From NCBI GenBank assembly GCA_019096155.1, contig JAHCVI010000005.1:382468-446467 (forward strand): DNA of 64,000 bases. Reading direction: 5' to 3'. Of the stretch, positions 1 to 9,914 are shown piece by piece. Position 1 is the first letter of the stretch; each line of letters begins with the position of its first letter. The notes under the pieces are model-generated. The model made no database searches. It was not told the DNA's origin and saw only the letters and a program-made list of their open reading frames with translations. The translations under genes were made by a program, and so were the position numbers. This DNA comes from Staphylotrichum longicolle. Taxonomy: Eukaryota; Ascomycota; Sordariomycetes; Sordariales; Chaetomiaceae.

Positions 1-946
1 GTTTGGGAAGACGGTGGAGGGGATCGAGCAGCAGAGCGAAAGGGGTGGTGGGTCTGGGAAACGGGCGCCCGTGAGGGTGACGTTTTCGGATGGCGGGGTC
101 GGGGAGTACGATCTGGTGGTTGGGTGTGATGGCGTCGGGTCGAGGGTGAGGAGGAGGATGTTTACGGATGGGCGGGAGGACAAGGTGGTGCCGGTGGGCA
201 TGTGGAATGCGTACTACACCGTGCCGCCGGCGGAGGGGGACACGGACGATGCGACGTGGACGCATTATCCGGGGCGGCGGTACATCATGACGAGGAGGGA
301 CCGGCCGGATTGTAGGCGGGTGTATCTGGGGTATGGAGGGGACGATGCAGAGATTCTCAGGCGGTTCAAGCACGGCACGCTCGAGGAGCAGAAGCAGGCG
401 TGGCGGGATGTGTTCAGCCCGGATATGCTGGACGCTCCGCAGGTTCGGAGGTTTTTGGACGGCTTGGACTCCCCCGAGGCCGACGACTTTTACTCGGTCG
501 AATTCGCCCAGGTCAAGCTGGACAACTGGTCCGAGGGGAGGGTGACACTCCTTGGCGACGCCGGGTATTGCCCTGCGCCGATCACGGGGATGGGGACCTC
601 GCTGGCCTTGGCTGGCGCCTACGTCTTGGCCGGTGAGATTGCTCGGGCTTGCGGGAAGCAGGCGCAGGAGGAAAGGGTCAACCCGTGGGACAACATCCCC
701 GCCGCGTTGGCGGCATACGAGACGACGTTGCGGCCGTTTGTGCAGTTTGTCCAGGACGTCCCCATCCAGCGAATTGTCGGTCTCATGCTCCCACAGAGCG
801 CGTGGGCTATCGGCTTGTTGCACTGGGTGATCTGGCTCTGTGCCGTGCTGCGGCTGGACAAGCTCTACGCGAGGTTTGGGTCCGACGACAGGGGCCCCTG
901 GAAGTTGCCTCACTATCCTGAGCTGACGCCGCCGAAGCAGGCTTGA
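1..946 (+). CDS. FAD-dependent monooxygenase, 3' part (cut by left edge)
   Basis: The frame is open from base 2 to a TGA at 944-946, with no ATG that looks like a start, so the gene begins outside the window. About 314 C-terminal residues are visible. They fit the PF01494 FAD-binding monooxygenase family (NAD(P)H- and O2-dependent hydroxylases). The DG-type motif GCDGVGSRVR lies at about 122-151 and the GD motif GDAGYCPAPITGMGTSLAL, which contacts the flavin ribityl chain in this family, at about 554-610. The N-terminal GxGxxG nucleotide fold must lie upstream. A hydrophobic stretch near the C terminus (about 775-850) could sit on a membrane. No substrate can be named. The visible part has no frame break. 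Confidence 0.85.
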   Translation, partial: FGKTVEGIEQQSERGGGSGKRAPVRVTFSDGGVGEYDLVVGCDGVGSRVRRRMFTDGREDKVVPVGMWNAYYTVPPAEGDTDDATWTHYPGRRYIMTRRDRPDCRRVYLGYGGDDAEILRRFKHGTLEEQKQAWRDVFSPDMLDAPQVRRFLDGLDSPEADDFYSVEFAQVKLDNWSEGRVTLLGDAGYCPAPITGMGTSLALAGAYVLAGEIARACGKQAQEERVNPWDNIPAALAAYETTLRPFVQFVQDVPIQRIVGLMLPQSAWAIGLLHWVIWLCAVLRLDKLYARFGSDDRGPWKLPHYPELTPPKQA

Positions 947-1200
947 TATTGGAAGAGACTCAGAGAAGGCGAGAAGCTAGGTGTTGGGTAGACTGGCACC
1001 GTCGCCGCTAAGGGACGAGCTCACCTGTTATAGTAGGTGTAAAGTATGTATAAGAACAACACATCTCACTCCCATGACCAAACACCCGCTTTTGCCACGC
1101 CGACACATTGTCACAACAGGCTGGGGACGGAGAGAATTATCTAGGTATTTTGTGAGCTTAGGATGATCCCTCTGTTCCTTCTGATTTAAAGCACCAGCAA

Positions 1201-2316
1201 CTACTCTCGGCAATGGTGAGCATCCTGTTCCGTCCGATCCTCTGACTGCGATACCCCCTCAGCCGCAACCGGAGGCAGCAGCATCTGCATCATCCCCGGC
1301 ATCGTCACCACAGTCCCGGGGATCGCCTCACTCCACAGCGCCCCCGCACGCCCATGCCTCGCCCCCGGCCACTGCCCCCTCCTCCCCGGTATACTCGGCA
1401 CCACAGACACCACCCCATGACTCCCAGCCATCTGCCGCCGCGCCGCCTCCTGTTCTCATCCTGCCACACCGCCATGCCACTCATGACGGCCACGTCCGTC
1501 CACACGCGCCCAGCTCCCCGCGCGCCCCGGCGCCCCAGAACTGGAAATAATACCACGCCGTCCCGTCTCGCGAGTTCGTGTACGATGCGACGATCTCCTC
1601 GCCCTGCCGGGTGAAACCCAGCGGTGTGTCCTTGCCGGGCGCGACGCGCGCCCCGCCGCCGGCGGCCAGGCGCACGAGCACGGACCCGGACGGGCCGTAG
1701 ACGAAGGTCTCCTCGGGGGGCCGCTCGTCGCCTGTTTCTATCATGGGGAGCGTCTTCTTGCGGAGGCCGCGGGTCTCGCGGCAGGCGGGCGGGGCGCGGC
1801 GCCAGGCGAAGGTTTCAGGGTGGTGGTGGTGCCATTGGGGTGGGGATGGGGAGGGTGAACTCGAAGGTTACGGGGCGGCAGCGGGTGTGGTCGAGGGCGA
1901 CGGTTTGTGTTGTTGTCTGTCTCCGGGGGCGGCGGGGCCGAAGTGCTGGGCTCGTCTAGGGTGGGATTGAGGGTGGGGTGTCGTTCGTGCTGTTCGAGCT
2001 GGTGTTTGGGGTTTTGTTGCTGTGCACGGTGATGGTGAATGCCGCTGCGTCGTCCTTGGCCGGGAAAGTGGACTTGGACCGCCAGTTCGAGCTGATGGTG
2101 ACGAGCGGGGGTTTTTGCCTTTTTGTGGGCACCCTCGTGGAGGGTCTGGCGGTGCGAGTGCCATTCAATGTAGCGGAAGGGCTGTTTGGGGTCGGCGCCG
2201 TAAATCTTGAACCCTTTTGCGCCGGCAGAGTGCACACCGAAACGCATTGGGTAGCCATAGGGGCCAGGTTGCGAGAGGGGTGAGTTACGAACGGGCTTGG
2301 GTCCGGTTTGGCACAT
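1201..2316 (-). pseudogene. Frame-disrupted protein-coding gene, family not recognised
   Basis: Protein-like sequence runs through three minus-strand frames in sequence. It starts at ATG 2316 (MCQTGPKPV, then YIEWHSHRQTLHEGAHKKAK), then moves to a second frame near 2110-2125 (LVTISSNWRSKSTFPAKDD). That frame carries a TAG at 1958-1956 and resumes with VALDHTRCRPVTFEFTLPIP. A third frame takes over near 1840 (PETFAWRRAPP, later TFVYGPSGSVLVRLAAGGG), and the start frame returns by about 1430 to a TAG at 1203-1201. Adjacent segments abut within 10-20 bases, so introns do not explain the switches. The first switch sits in a G5T5 run. The start and final frames are the same, so the indels sum to a multiple of three. 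I infer either a decaying gene or several base-call errors. The product looks like an unclassified fungal protein; function unknown. Confidence 0.55.
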
Positions 2317-3006
2317 GGTGCAAAAACTCGGTGAGGTCGCTAGGGTAGGTTCAGATTTGGCGTGGCAAAAGGGAGTCAATTGGGAGGAGACAGTTAGGCA
2401 ATACTTGGCAAGCAGATATTGGTTGTTGAAGCAGAAAGTAAGGCTGAAGCGGTGGAGTGAAGTTCAAAACTGTGTTTTGTGTTGACTCAAGTCGACTTCA
2501 GAGGATTGTGTGCGAGTGAAGGGAGCGCGTTCCTAGTCTTTTTGACTCAAAATTCGAAATGCAGTCCCAAGTTGCGTCACCAGATGTTAGATCTCAGCTC
2601 CTTCCGCGTAGATCACTCGGAATTGCAGGTGGCATGAACCTGTCAGCAGGAACGTTACTGCCCGAGTGGCCGAGTGGCTTAAGGGAAAGAACCGCACGGG
2701 AATCAAAGACACCATTTGTCCCGAATTTGGGGTCTGGGTCTGATTGTTGGGGCAGTCCGTCGACCACAGACCGGCAGAAACGGGTGGTAGTGAATGAATC
2801 TCGGGTTTCCATAAACTTCCAAGTTACTAAACTTTGGTCAAAAGCGTCGCCCACGGGAAAGTACCTAGCAGAAGTGTCTACGACATGGGGATGGCTGCTC
2901 ACTTTGAGAGCATCTGCTCTGTCATCGGTCCATTGGTTGCGTCAAAATCCCCCCAGGATAGGAATTAGTGATCATTGCTCGTGCTCGCCGTTAGTAACTT
3001 GAACCA
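2317..3006. other. Intergenic, with a tRNA A-box-like sequence
   Basis: No convincing gene. Around 2657-2685 there is an A-box-like TGGCCGAGTGG of class II tRNA type, but no B box (GGTTCRANYCC) follows, so I do not call a tRNA. Confidence 0.5.
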
Positions 3007-4879
3007 TTAGCGACTCCTTCTTCCCCCCGCTTCCGCTTCCGCCGACGCCCTCCCCTCCACCAACCCCGTCACACTCGCGCAGCTCCTCCCATCCCCATCG
3101 GCAGAGTCGGTACTCGCATACTTGATCGCAACCGTGTTCTCCACCATGATCTTCCCGCCGCCAAGCTCCGTCGCCGCGCCAAAACTCCGCCGTATCCCGC
3201 TGCGCGTGACTCCGGTCGGGTTGGAGACAGGGTCCAGCTCGTACCGGCCCGACGTGCCCATGACGGTCGGCCATAGCCGGCGCAGCAACAGGCGGAAGGA
3301 CGGCAGGCAGGGGCAGATGACGCCGACGTCGAGCTCGAGGCCGGACCAGAGACATAACTGGGCTATGCTCTCTGCAGGCAGGGGATTAGTATCCAAGGAA
3401 GTATGAGTGGAGGCAGGCGGGAGGAGGCGGGGAAGTTAAGGGGGACGTACTGGTGGGGTTGGAGTCGTGGGTGAACTCCTCGATGGTCTTGAGGCGGATA
3501 AAACTGATGATCATGACACTGTTCCGTATTTTGTCAGCCGCCATTCCCCCCCAAAAATATAGTTGAAAGCAAGAGAGAGCGAGAGCGCGAGAAGGCGAGA
3601 AAGCTCGGGGTAACGCACGCAATACCAACGAGAAACATGACCGCGCCCATCACCTTCTTCTTCCAACTCAAGTTCAACGCCAACAGCTGCGGAAACGGCA
3701 GCGCCAGCAACCACAGATCAAACGCGATGCCCGTCGACGCCGCCACCCACACGAGGATGGTCGAGTTACCGCAGTGGCCCTCTGTCGTGCCGTCCCACTG
3801 TGTCCAAAAGTGCGAGACGGGGATGCACTGGAAGATGACGGCGAGCAGGAAGCTGACGTTGTAGACGGCGTTGAAGACCATGGTGAGCTGCAAGACGCGG
3901 CCGAGCTTGTTGTCGGGTCGCGGCGGGAAGACGCGCAGGTAGAAGAGAATGATGGAGGCTCGGATGAAAAAGCGCGTCGAGGTGTAGAGGATCATCTCGG
4001 CGAAGAACATCTGGACGAGTCGCGTATTAATTGGTGGTTGTGAGAGACGGGAAGGGGGGATGGTGGTTTTACCCTGAGCACAAAGGTCACGTTATCAAAC
4101 GGGACGAACCAAATATCTGTTGACTGTCCGTGGTGGATGGCTGTATAAGGACGTATCATCAGCACTTGGAATCAAGTGGAAATCGGGGTTTTCATGGGGA
4201 GGACGTACAGTAGATGCTGACTGCTGTGAACAGCGCAGACCCAATCTTGAATCGGTGTTAGCAGACAGGATCAGGAGGATGTTCTCGACATAGATACGAC
4301 GCACAAAGCCAAAGAGGTTGGCGAGATCGTCCCACCAGAAGTAGGCCCGTGTGATGACGCGAGCAACAACCCGGAGGGCGATGGCGATAACGGCGAGTGC
4401 GATAAAGACGGAGTAGAGCGGGATAAGGCTACCGTCGCTCGTAGGCGTGACACCGCACATAAGAGAAGTGATGTTCTTGGCGGCTATGCAACCATCATCA
4501 GTGTGGTGCTCTCTTGAGGGGAGCCAGTGACGGGAGACGGGGGCCATACTGAGGGACTCTTTGACTGTGCAAGACGATTGGATACAGACGGTGGCTACAT
4601 TGTTGAACTTGTCGTCGCCACAGAGGCACTCGGCGGTTAATGATGCGCTGCAGCTCGACTGGGAAATCGCAGTGTAAACGCAGGTCCGCTGGTTGGTGGG
4701 TCAGTTTGGCATCTTTCACGTCCTCGCTGGGCATGGGCAGCACGTACTGCGCAGTCAGAGAGTGCTGCTGCACCCTCCGCAAGGGACATTGAGCCGTCGG
4801 TGGCGGCGGCGGCGGCGGCATGGCATAGAGCAAGAAGACATAGGCCAAGAATGGCGCAGGTGTACCTGAAGGACCGCAT
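3007..4879 (-). CDS. CFEM-domain Pth11-like GPCR (8 exons, 459 aa)
   Basis: Likely a plasma-membrane receptor of the fungal Pth11 class, which in plant-associated fungi senses surface cues. Exons (minus strand): 4879-4748, 4688-4550, 4483-4305, 4245-4209, 4140-4073, 4010-3619, 3518-3451, 3371-3007. They total 1380 nt with canonical GT/AG ends throughout (donors such as GTACGT and GTGCGT). ATG 4879 opens a signal peptide (MRSFRYTCAILGLCLLALC). The CFEM domain follows with eight cysteines at about residues 43, 47, 57, 65, 67, 79, 84 and 100, the spacing typical of the family. Then come seven-TM-like hydrophobic segments of the fungal rhodopsin-like domain, with WWDD after TM1, ending in a cytoplasmic tail rich in Ala/Glu/Gly. 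The CFEM cysteines are split between exons 1-3. Ligand unknown. Confidence 0.9.
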
Positions 4880-7262
4880 GTCACGTCTCCATTCGTGGCG
4901 GGGTCGATCAGCCTCGTTGAGTAGGCTGGGCAGGCCAGGGCGTGTACAGGAGAGGGAGCCTGAGAGAGGTGGAGGCCGGAACAACTTGCACAAGCGCCGG
5001 GGGCGGGAACAACCCAGTATTTACATACATCCCCAGGGGGGTGGTTCACATCCCGACCCGCCACGCATGAGCCGCATCCCGATGTCAGATTCCGGGCCCG
5101 AAAAGATGTCGACATGAGATGGGGCCGACTTCTTAGCGGATCGCTGGCGTTGGGTGCTTCGGCCGAACAGGCGAAGTAACACTGTCTGAGACTGTGTTGG
5201 TGTCAACGCCCTCGGGCGGGGCTGGCAGCAGGCCTCACCCTGGGAACTAAAGAGTGTGCTGACTGCCGTTTCGCCGCTGCCCTGGCAGGATGTTGCTTGT
5301 TTGCTGCCCAGCCTGCGGAACGGCCTGGGACTCGATACCCCCTCTTGGGAAACTGTTCCACTTGGCAGGTTGCACCATCAGAAACGGTTAATAGCTCGTC
5401 GGGCCTAAGAAGGGTTGCTGCAGGGTGCTTCTGGGTCCGCTTCTAACCGACTAAGGCTCCAGAGTCCGGGAAGAACCCCGGCCCCGGGGACGATCCCGCT
5501 GCGTTAAATGGTAGCCCTGAGGACTCGGGGCGTTGATCCATCTTCAGGGTCTCTTTTCGCAGGCGATCTTCATTATCGGGGACTCGCAGTCGGCGACGCG
5601 CGCGAAGCGGAATCTCCGCGGCTTGCTGGTCGCCGAGAACCTCTCGACCATGTGGCAAAAGATGTGTTGTGTGGGAGACCCAGCGAGCCAGCTGAGCAGG
5701 GGCGGTTTTCCCCTCCACGTGCCGTTCGCAGACAGCGCGCAGCCGCAGGTCTTGCGAAGATCACGTTCACTAGTCGCAATTAGATATCCAACGGTTCCTG
5801 GGCGATCGCTCGATCAATAGCCAAGGCTTCTCGATCAAATAGCCAAGCCTTTAACGGGCGATTGGGTGAAGGTGACGGAAAGCTCCGATATCGACGGGTT
5901 GAACCGACTGTGCACTCAGCACATACGAAAACACAGTCTGAAAATTTCCACTGGTGGGGATTTCTTGTGGGGAGCTGCTGCCGATCCCGATCCTTTTCTT
6001 ACTTTCCCCCTTTTTCCCCCCTCTGCTTTTTTGGGCAATGATTGCCGGCCTGGAAGCAGGACCTGAGACAGCCTGGCTGGTTTCATCTTGGGCACGCGAG
6101 CATCCATCGCGTCGGGAGTCGTATTCCTGCACGGGTGTGGTTAGTTAGTTCATCTCAACTGGCAATGTCCGCCACCATCACACTAGGTAGACAGAGCGCT
6201 CATGATCGCTTTCCTCAGCCCTGAAGTGGACTCGCCTCGTACATGGCCGGGCGCAAGTGATTCTGTTTTGCCTCAATCTTGGCGTGAGAGTTGGTTTGGA
6301 CGGTATCGACTCCTCGGCAACAGCTGCAAGTGCCGGCAGTTCTGTTATGGTGGCGCATGGCTGCGATCACTCCCGTCCTGTGCTCGACACGGCGCGACCA
6401 TGGCACGGCCAGCATCTCTAACCGCGTCAAAAGAGACTACTGGACCAGAAAACCGGCCCAAACCCTCGCAGTACCGACGTCGACTTTTCGGCACAAATAA
6501 GGGCAAGGACATGGTTAGACTTCGTATAAGCGGCAAATTTGTTCAGCCAAGAATGGTGCGCTCGCGGTTGAGAGCTAAAGAGTTCAAGCACTTGGTGGCC
6601 TTCAACTCACTCTCTTCCACTCTCTGTGGGGTGCAGGCTTTGAGGTACCGAGGAGGCGGTGACCGTGCCAGGGAAGCCCGTTTGAAGCGTGTTTGAATCC
6701 AGCATCAAGCGGCTGCCTCAACTCAGGCTTGCTTTGGCGGCAACACCATGGTTCCTTCCACAGAGACTTCTTTGAGTCGGAAATGGCATGACATGTCTAC
6801 ACCACATGGACGTAGTGGCCCAAGTGGCTTGGAAGGAAGTATCAGCACCATCCAGACTGATTAATCGTTGGCGGCATGGGCCTGAGCATGGAATGTAATG
6901 GATGCTGGGGCAATCAGACCACAGACTGGCAGAGTCAACATGAAATGGAACCGACTCTTTGTTTTTTCAATGGAGATCACCAAGCATTGCGGCAAAATCG
7001 TTGCCAAGAAGAAAAGAGATGGGAATGGAAGGCTCAGAAAAAGACGGCAGCACACATCTACTCAGTCACTAAGGTAGTCACGTCACCGAGAGGACCACAT
7101 GCAAGTACAATGATCAATTCAAAACTCCTAGAACTCCGACCGGGTGAATTGACTTCTTGCCAATACCATGGGCCATGCAATGGCCTTGATTAAATGAACA
7201 TGATCGACCATCCCTCGAGATCCCGTAGCTCGACTACAGCCCACCGTGCCGAAACCCACACC
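4880..7262. other. Gene-poor intergenic stretch, about 2.4 kb
   Basis: It lies between the 5' end of the CFEM-GPCR and the 3' end of the DUF3429 gene. Apart from the fragment listed at 5563-5820, open frames here lack a family-like sequence. The longest ATG frame (6202-6696, 164 codons) is Arg-rich, without recognisable motifs or splice partners, and I do not call it a gene. Confidence 0.5.
5563..5820 (+). other. Orphan coding-like fragment, possible exon or gene relic
   Basis: From an acceptor-like TTTTCGCAG (ending at 5562) the frame reads AIFIIGDSQSATRAKRNLRG and LLVAENLSTMWQKMCCVGDP and runs to a TAG at 5818-5820. Third codon positions are almost all G or C over the first 50 codons, as in the verified genes here, and then become mixed. 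There is no in-frame ATG upstream; the only initiator is a TTG. I could not assemble a 5' exon. It may be the last exon of an unrecognised gene or a relic. Confidence 0.35.
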
Positions 7263-8694
7263 TTAATTGTCATCGCCCTTCTCATTCTCCTTGTCACCGG
7301 AGCCCTCGTTGGATTCCGACCTCTTTCCGCCTTCCTTCCTGTCCCGATCACCTTCTTGCTTGCCCTTGGCCGCAGAGTCAGAATCGCCCCCTTGCTTCTC
7401 TTGGCCCTTCTTCTCTGAGGCGCTTTCATCACCCTCCTTCGCGTCATCCTTCTTGTCATCCTTCTTGTCGTCCTTCTTGTCGTCCTTCTTCTCCTCAGCA
7501 GGCTTCTTTTCTTCCTGCTTCTTCGTCTGACCCTTCTTTCCCTTCTTCGCCTCTTCCTTCTGCTTCTTCTCTTCCTCCTCCTTCTTCTTCTTCTCTTCCT
7601 CCTTCTTCCTCTCCTCCTCCTGCCTCTTCTCTTCCTTGATCCGCTTCCTCTCCTCCTCCTCCTCCTTGGCCCAGTTGCGACCCTTGCCCGTCGCCTTGGG
7701 CGGGCCCCTGATCCTCTCGCGCAGCTCCTCCGTCGTCAGCCGCGTGTGGCCCTCGCCGACCTTGGCGCGGCCGACCAGGCTCACGAGGATGGCAGCGCCC
7801 ACGACGGCCGTCAGGACGAAGCGGTAGGTCGCGTACCACGCCGGCGCCCAGCCCTTGACGGTGGCGCGGGAGTCGGCAAAGTACAGCGAGCAGAAGGCGG
7901 CGAACTGGGTGGTCAGCGCCCACTCGATGGGCATGAAGATGGTCGGCCAGGCCACGGCGGGGGCGAGCACGCCGAGGCCATACCGGAGCCGTGTGCGGTC
8001 CCGGGCCGGGGTCTTCTCGGCGAGCTCGAGGCCCCAGTGGATGGCGCCGAGGAAGGAGATGATGACTGCGCCGTAGCCGACCTGGATGGGCTCGAGGATG
8101 TGCAGCCAGTGTGCGGCGGATTCATGGTCGAAGAGGAAGTGGTTCAGGAAGATTGACGGGCTTGGCCACTCGGTGTTGAGGTTCCAGGACAGAAAAACGG
8201 TGGATAGTGAGGTGGCTAGGTACGGAAGGGTGCCAGAAAGACCCAACACGTAGGCCTGGCGGGGCACAGAGGTCAAGGCAAACGTCTCTTTGACGGTGTT
8301 CTGGGCGTGGGTGTCAGCGGCAGACAGACGAGATGAGAGGGGATGGACGCACCAAATCGGATTTCAACCCAACCATGACATCTGGCTCATTTTCTGCCGG
8401 CGCTTGGCTCTCCTCGATGACATGGCGCACGGTTGATTCAGTCGACACCTCATCGGGGCGCGGTTCAAGAAGCCTTTGTGCTGCTTTCTTTTCCGCTTCC
8501 TTGTCGATCTTGGTTGGTTGCAGCGGGGGTTTTGTGGACATGTGCGCTCGGAGAGCTGCGGGCGCAATTACTCCGACGCTTGGACGAGCCGAAGGGGAGA
8601 TGTGTGTTGGGAAGGACCTGGATGACTGTGCGCGACTGCGAACGGTAGTCCGGGTCCCCAATGGCCGTGCGGCTCTTAGCGTGGTGGAGAGCAT
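7263..8694 (-). CDS. DUF3429 (TMEM69-like) mitochondrial membrane protein, 459 aa
   Basis: Two exons, 8694-8353 and 8300-7263 (donor GTGCGT, acceptor CCCAG, 52-bp intron), total 1380 nt. The first in-frame ATG is 8694; the frame upstream of it has only a TTG. The N terminus is Arg/Ser-rich (MLSTTLRAARPLGTRTT), like a mitochondrial targeting sequence. After the intron comes the DUF3429 core with four hydrophobic segments (for example YVLGLSGTLPYLATSLSTV and VGYGAVIISFLGAIHWGLEL). The last 150 or so residues are extremely charged, with runs of Glu/Lys and a KKDD-type repeat, predicted to be coiled coil or disordered. Family members are inner-membrane proteins of poorly known function. The long charged tail goes beyond the core family and may have been added later. 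Confidence 0.85.
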
Positions 8695-9914
8695 TGTGAA
8701 CGCTCGTCTAGGGAGCAATGATTTCAAGAAGGCAGATTGGAAGTCCAATCCTCAGGATGGCGATCGTCGGGGCCGGGGTGTTGACTGGTGATTGTGTGCA
8801 GTCTGGTGGTGGTTTGTGGTCGTTTCGCAGAAATGGGATTGTGGAAGCATTATTATCGTATTCAAAGAAACACCACACAAATCCATGACTTGGCTGTCCG
8901 ACAACAACTTGATTGCTTCCATGCTTTGGCAGTTGCAAGGCGGAAGGGAGCTGCTGTGAACACCCATGACGTAATAAGCGGTGGCAGGTGGCTTCCCGCC
9001 GGTGGAGGGGCAGACTCGACCAACTCCCCCCGTGACTTTAGTGGACGTTGGAAGTCAACGAACAAGTGAACAAATGAACAAATGTGCAACGTCAATAACT
9101 GGGATCTTGATTTCATCTTCTTGCAGAATAGGGTCGACCAAGCATCAGATATTGAAGAGATCAAACTCTATGCTCATGTTCTCAATTTGCTGCAATTTTT
9201 GCTGGAGGAGAGAGCTTGTTGCACTGCCCGTGCCCGTGTCCAGATGAAACTGCATCGACCCTCCCGGCGTCGATAAAGGCCCCTGCAGACTGGGGAACAT
9301 TGGACGGCGGCCCGAGCTTCGGATTTTGTGGTGGTGGGGAGTGGGGCACCAACACAGGCAGCGCAGTGAGCCCACTGCAGCCCGAAGAACTGCGGGCGAG
9401 GGACGATCCGTCGTCATCCATTCGGCACCCACACGAAGGCTTCCAGCTTGGAAAACCAGCCCGTCGCCGTCGCCGCTCCCTCGACTGCCTCGCCTTGTTC
9501 TCCAATTCCACGCTCAGGCGATATACCTAATCTCTGCTTCTTCTTTTTTTCTGCGGCCACGGCTTTTTGGCGTTCCGTGTTCTCTGTTCGGTGTTCTCGT
9601 TGCCGGGTCTGCTTCCCTCTTCTGCTCTCCTCCGCTCTGGCGTGTCCGTGTTTTGTGAACCCCTCTGCTGACACAAGTCGCACAGCTCCAGATTCCTTGC
9701 CCCTGATCATCCACTCCGGCTACTTCGGCATGACATCGACGAGTCCCTAACCCCCCACCGCGAATCTCGACGACGGCATCATTCCGACGACCTCCGACCA
9801 CTTCCGTACTTCTTTTTCCTTCCGGGCCAGACCCTGCAGACCATGCCCCTGGCACCCACCCGATAGACACCGTCTCGACTGACCCGGCCCGGGTTACGGC
9901 ACCCCATACTCAAC
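8695..9914. promoter_or_regulatory. Divergent promoter region between DUF3429 gene and VPS13
   Basis: About 1.2 kb separates two start codons facing away from each other, so both promoters and 5' leaders must lie here. Toward VPS13 the DNA becomes pyrimidine-rich (about 9530-9620), common in fungal leaders. I see no TATA box or operator I can defend. Confidence 0.45.

Noticed and set aside
2656..2760. tRNA-like D-arm (TGGCCGAGTGG) and an inverted ACTGCCC/GGGCAGT pair
   Set aside because: No T-arm or B box and no fold with a proper anticodon arm; the pairing is probably chance.
6202..6696. Plus-strand ATG frame of 164 codons
   Set aside because: No motif, no splice partners, poor protein character, and in a gene-poor stretch.
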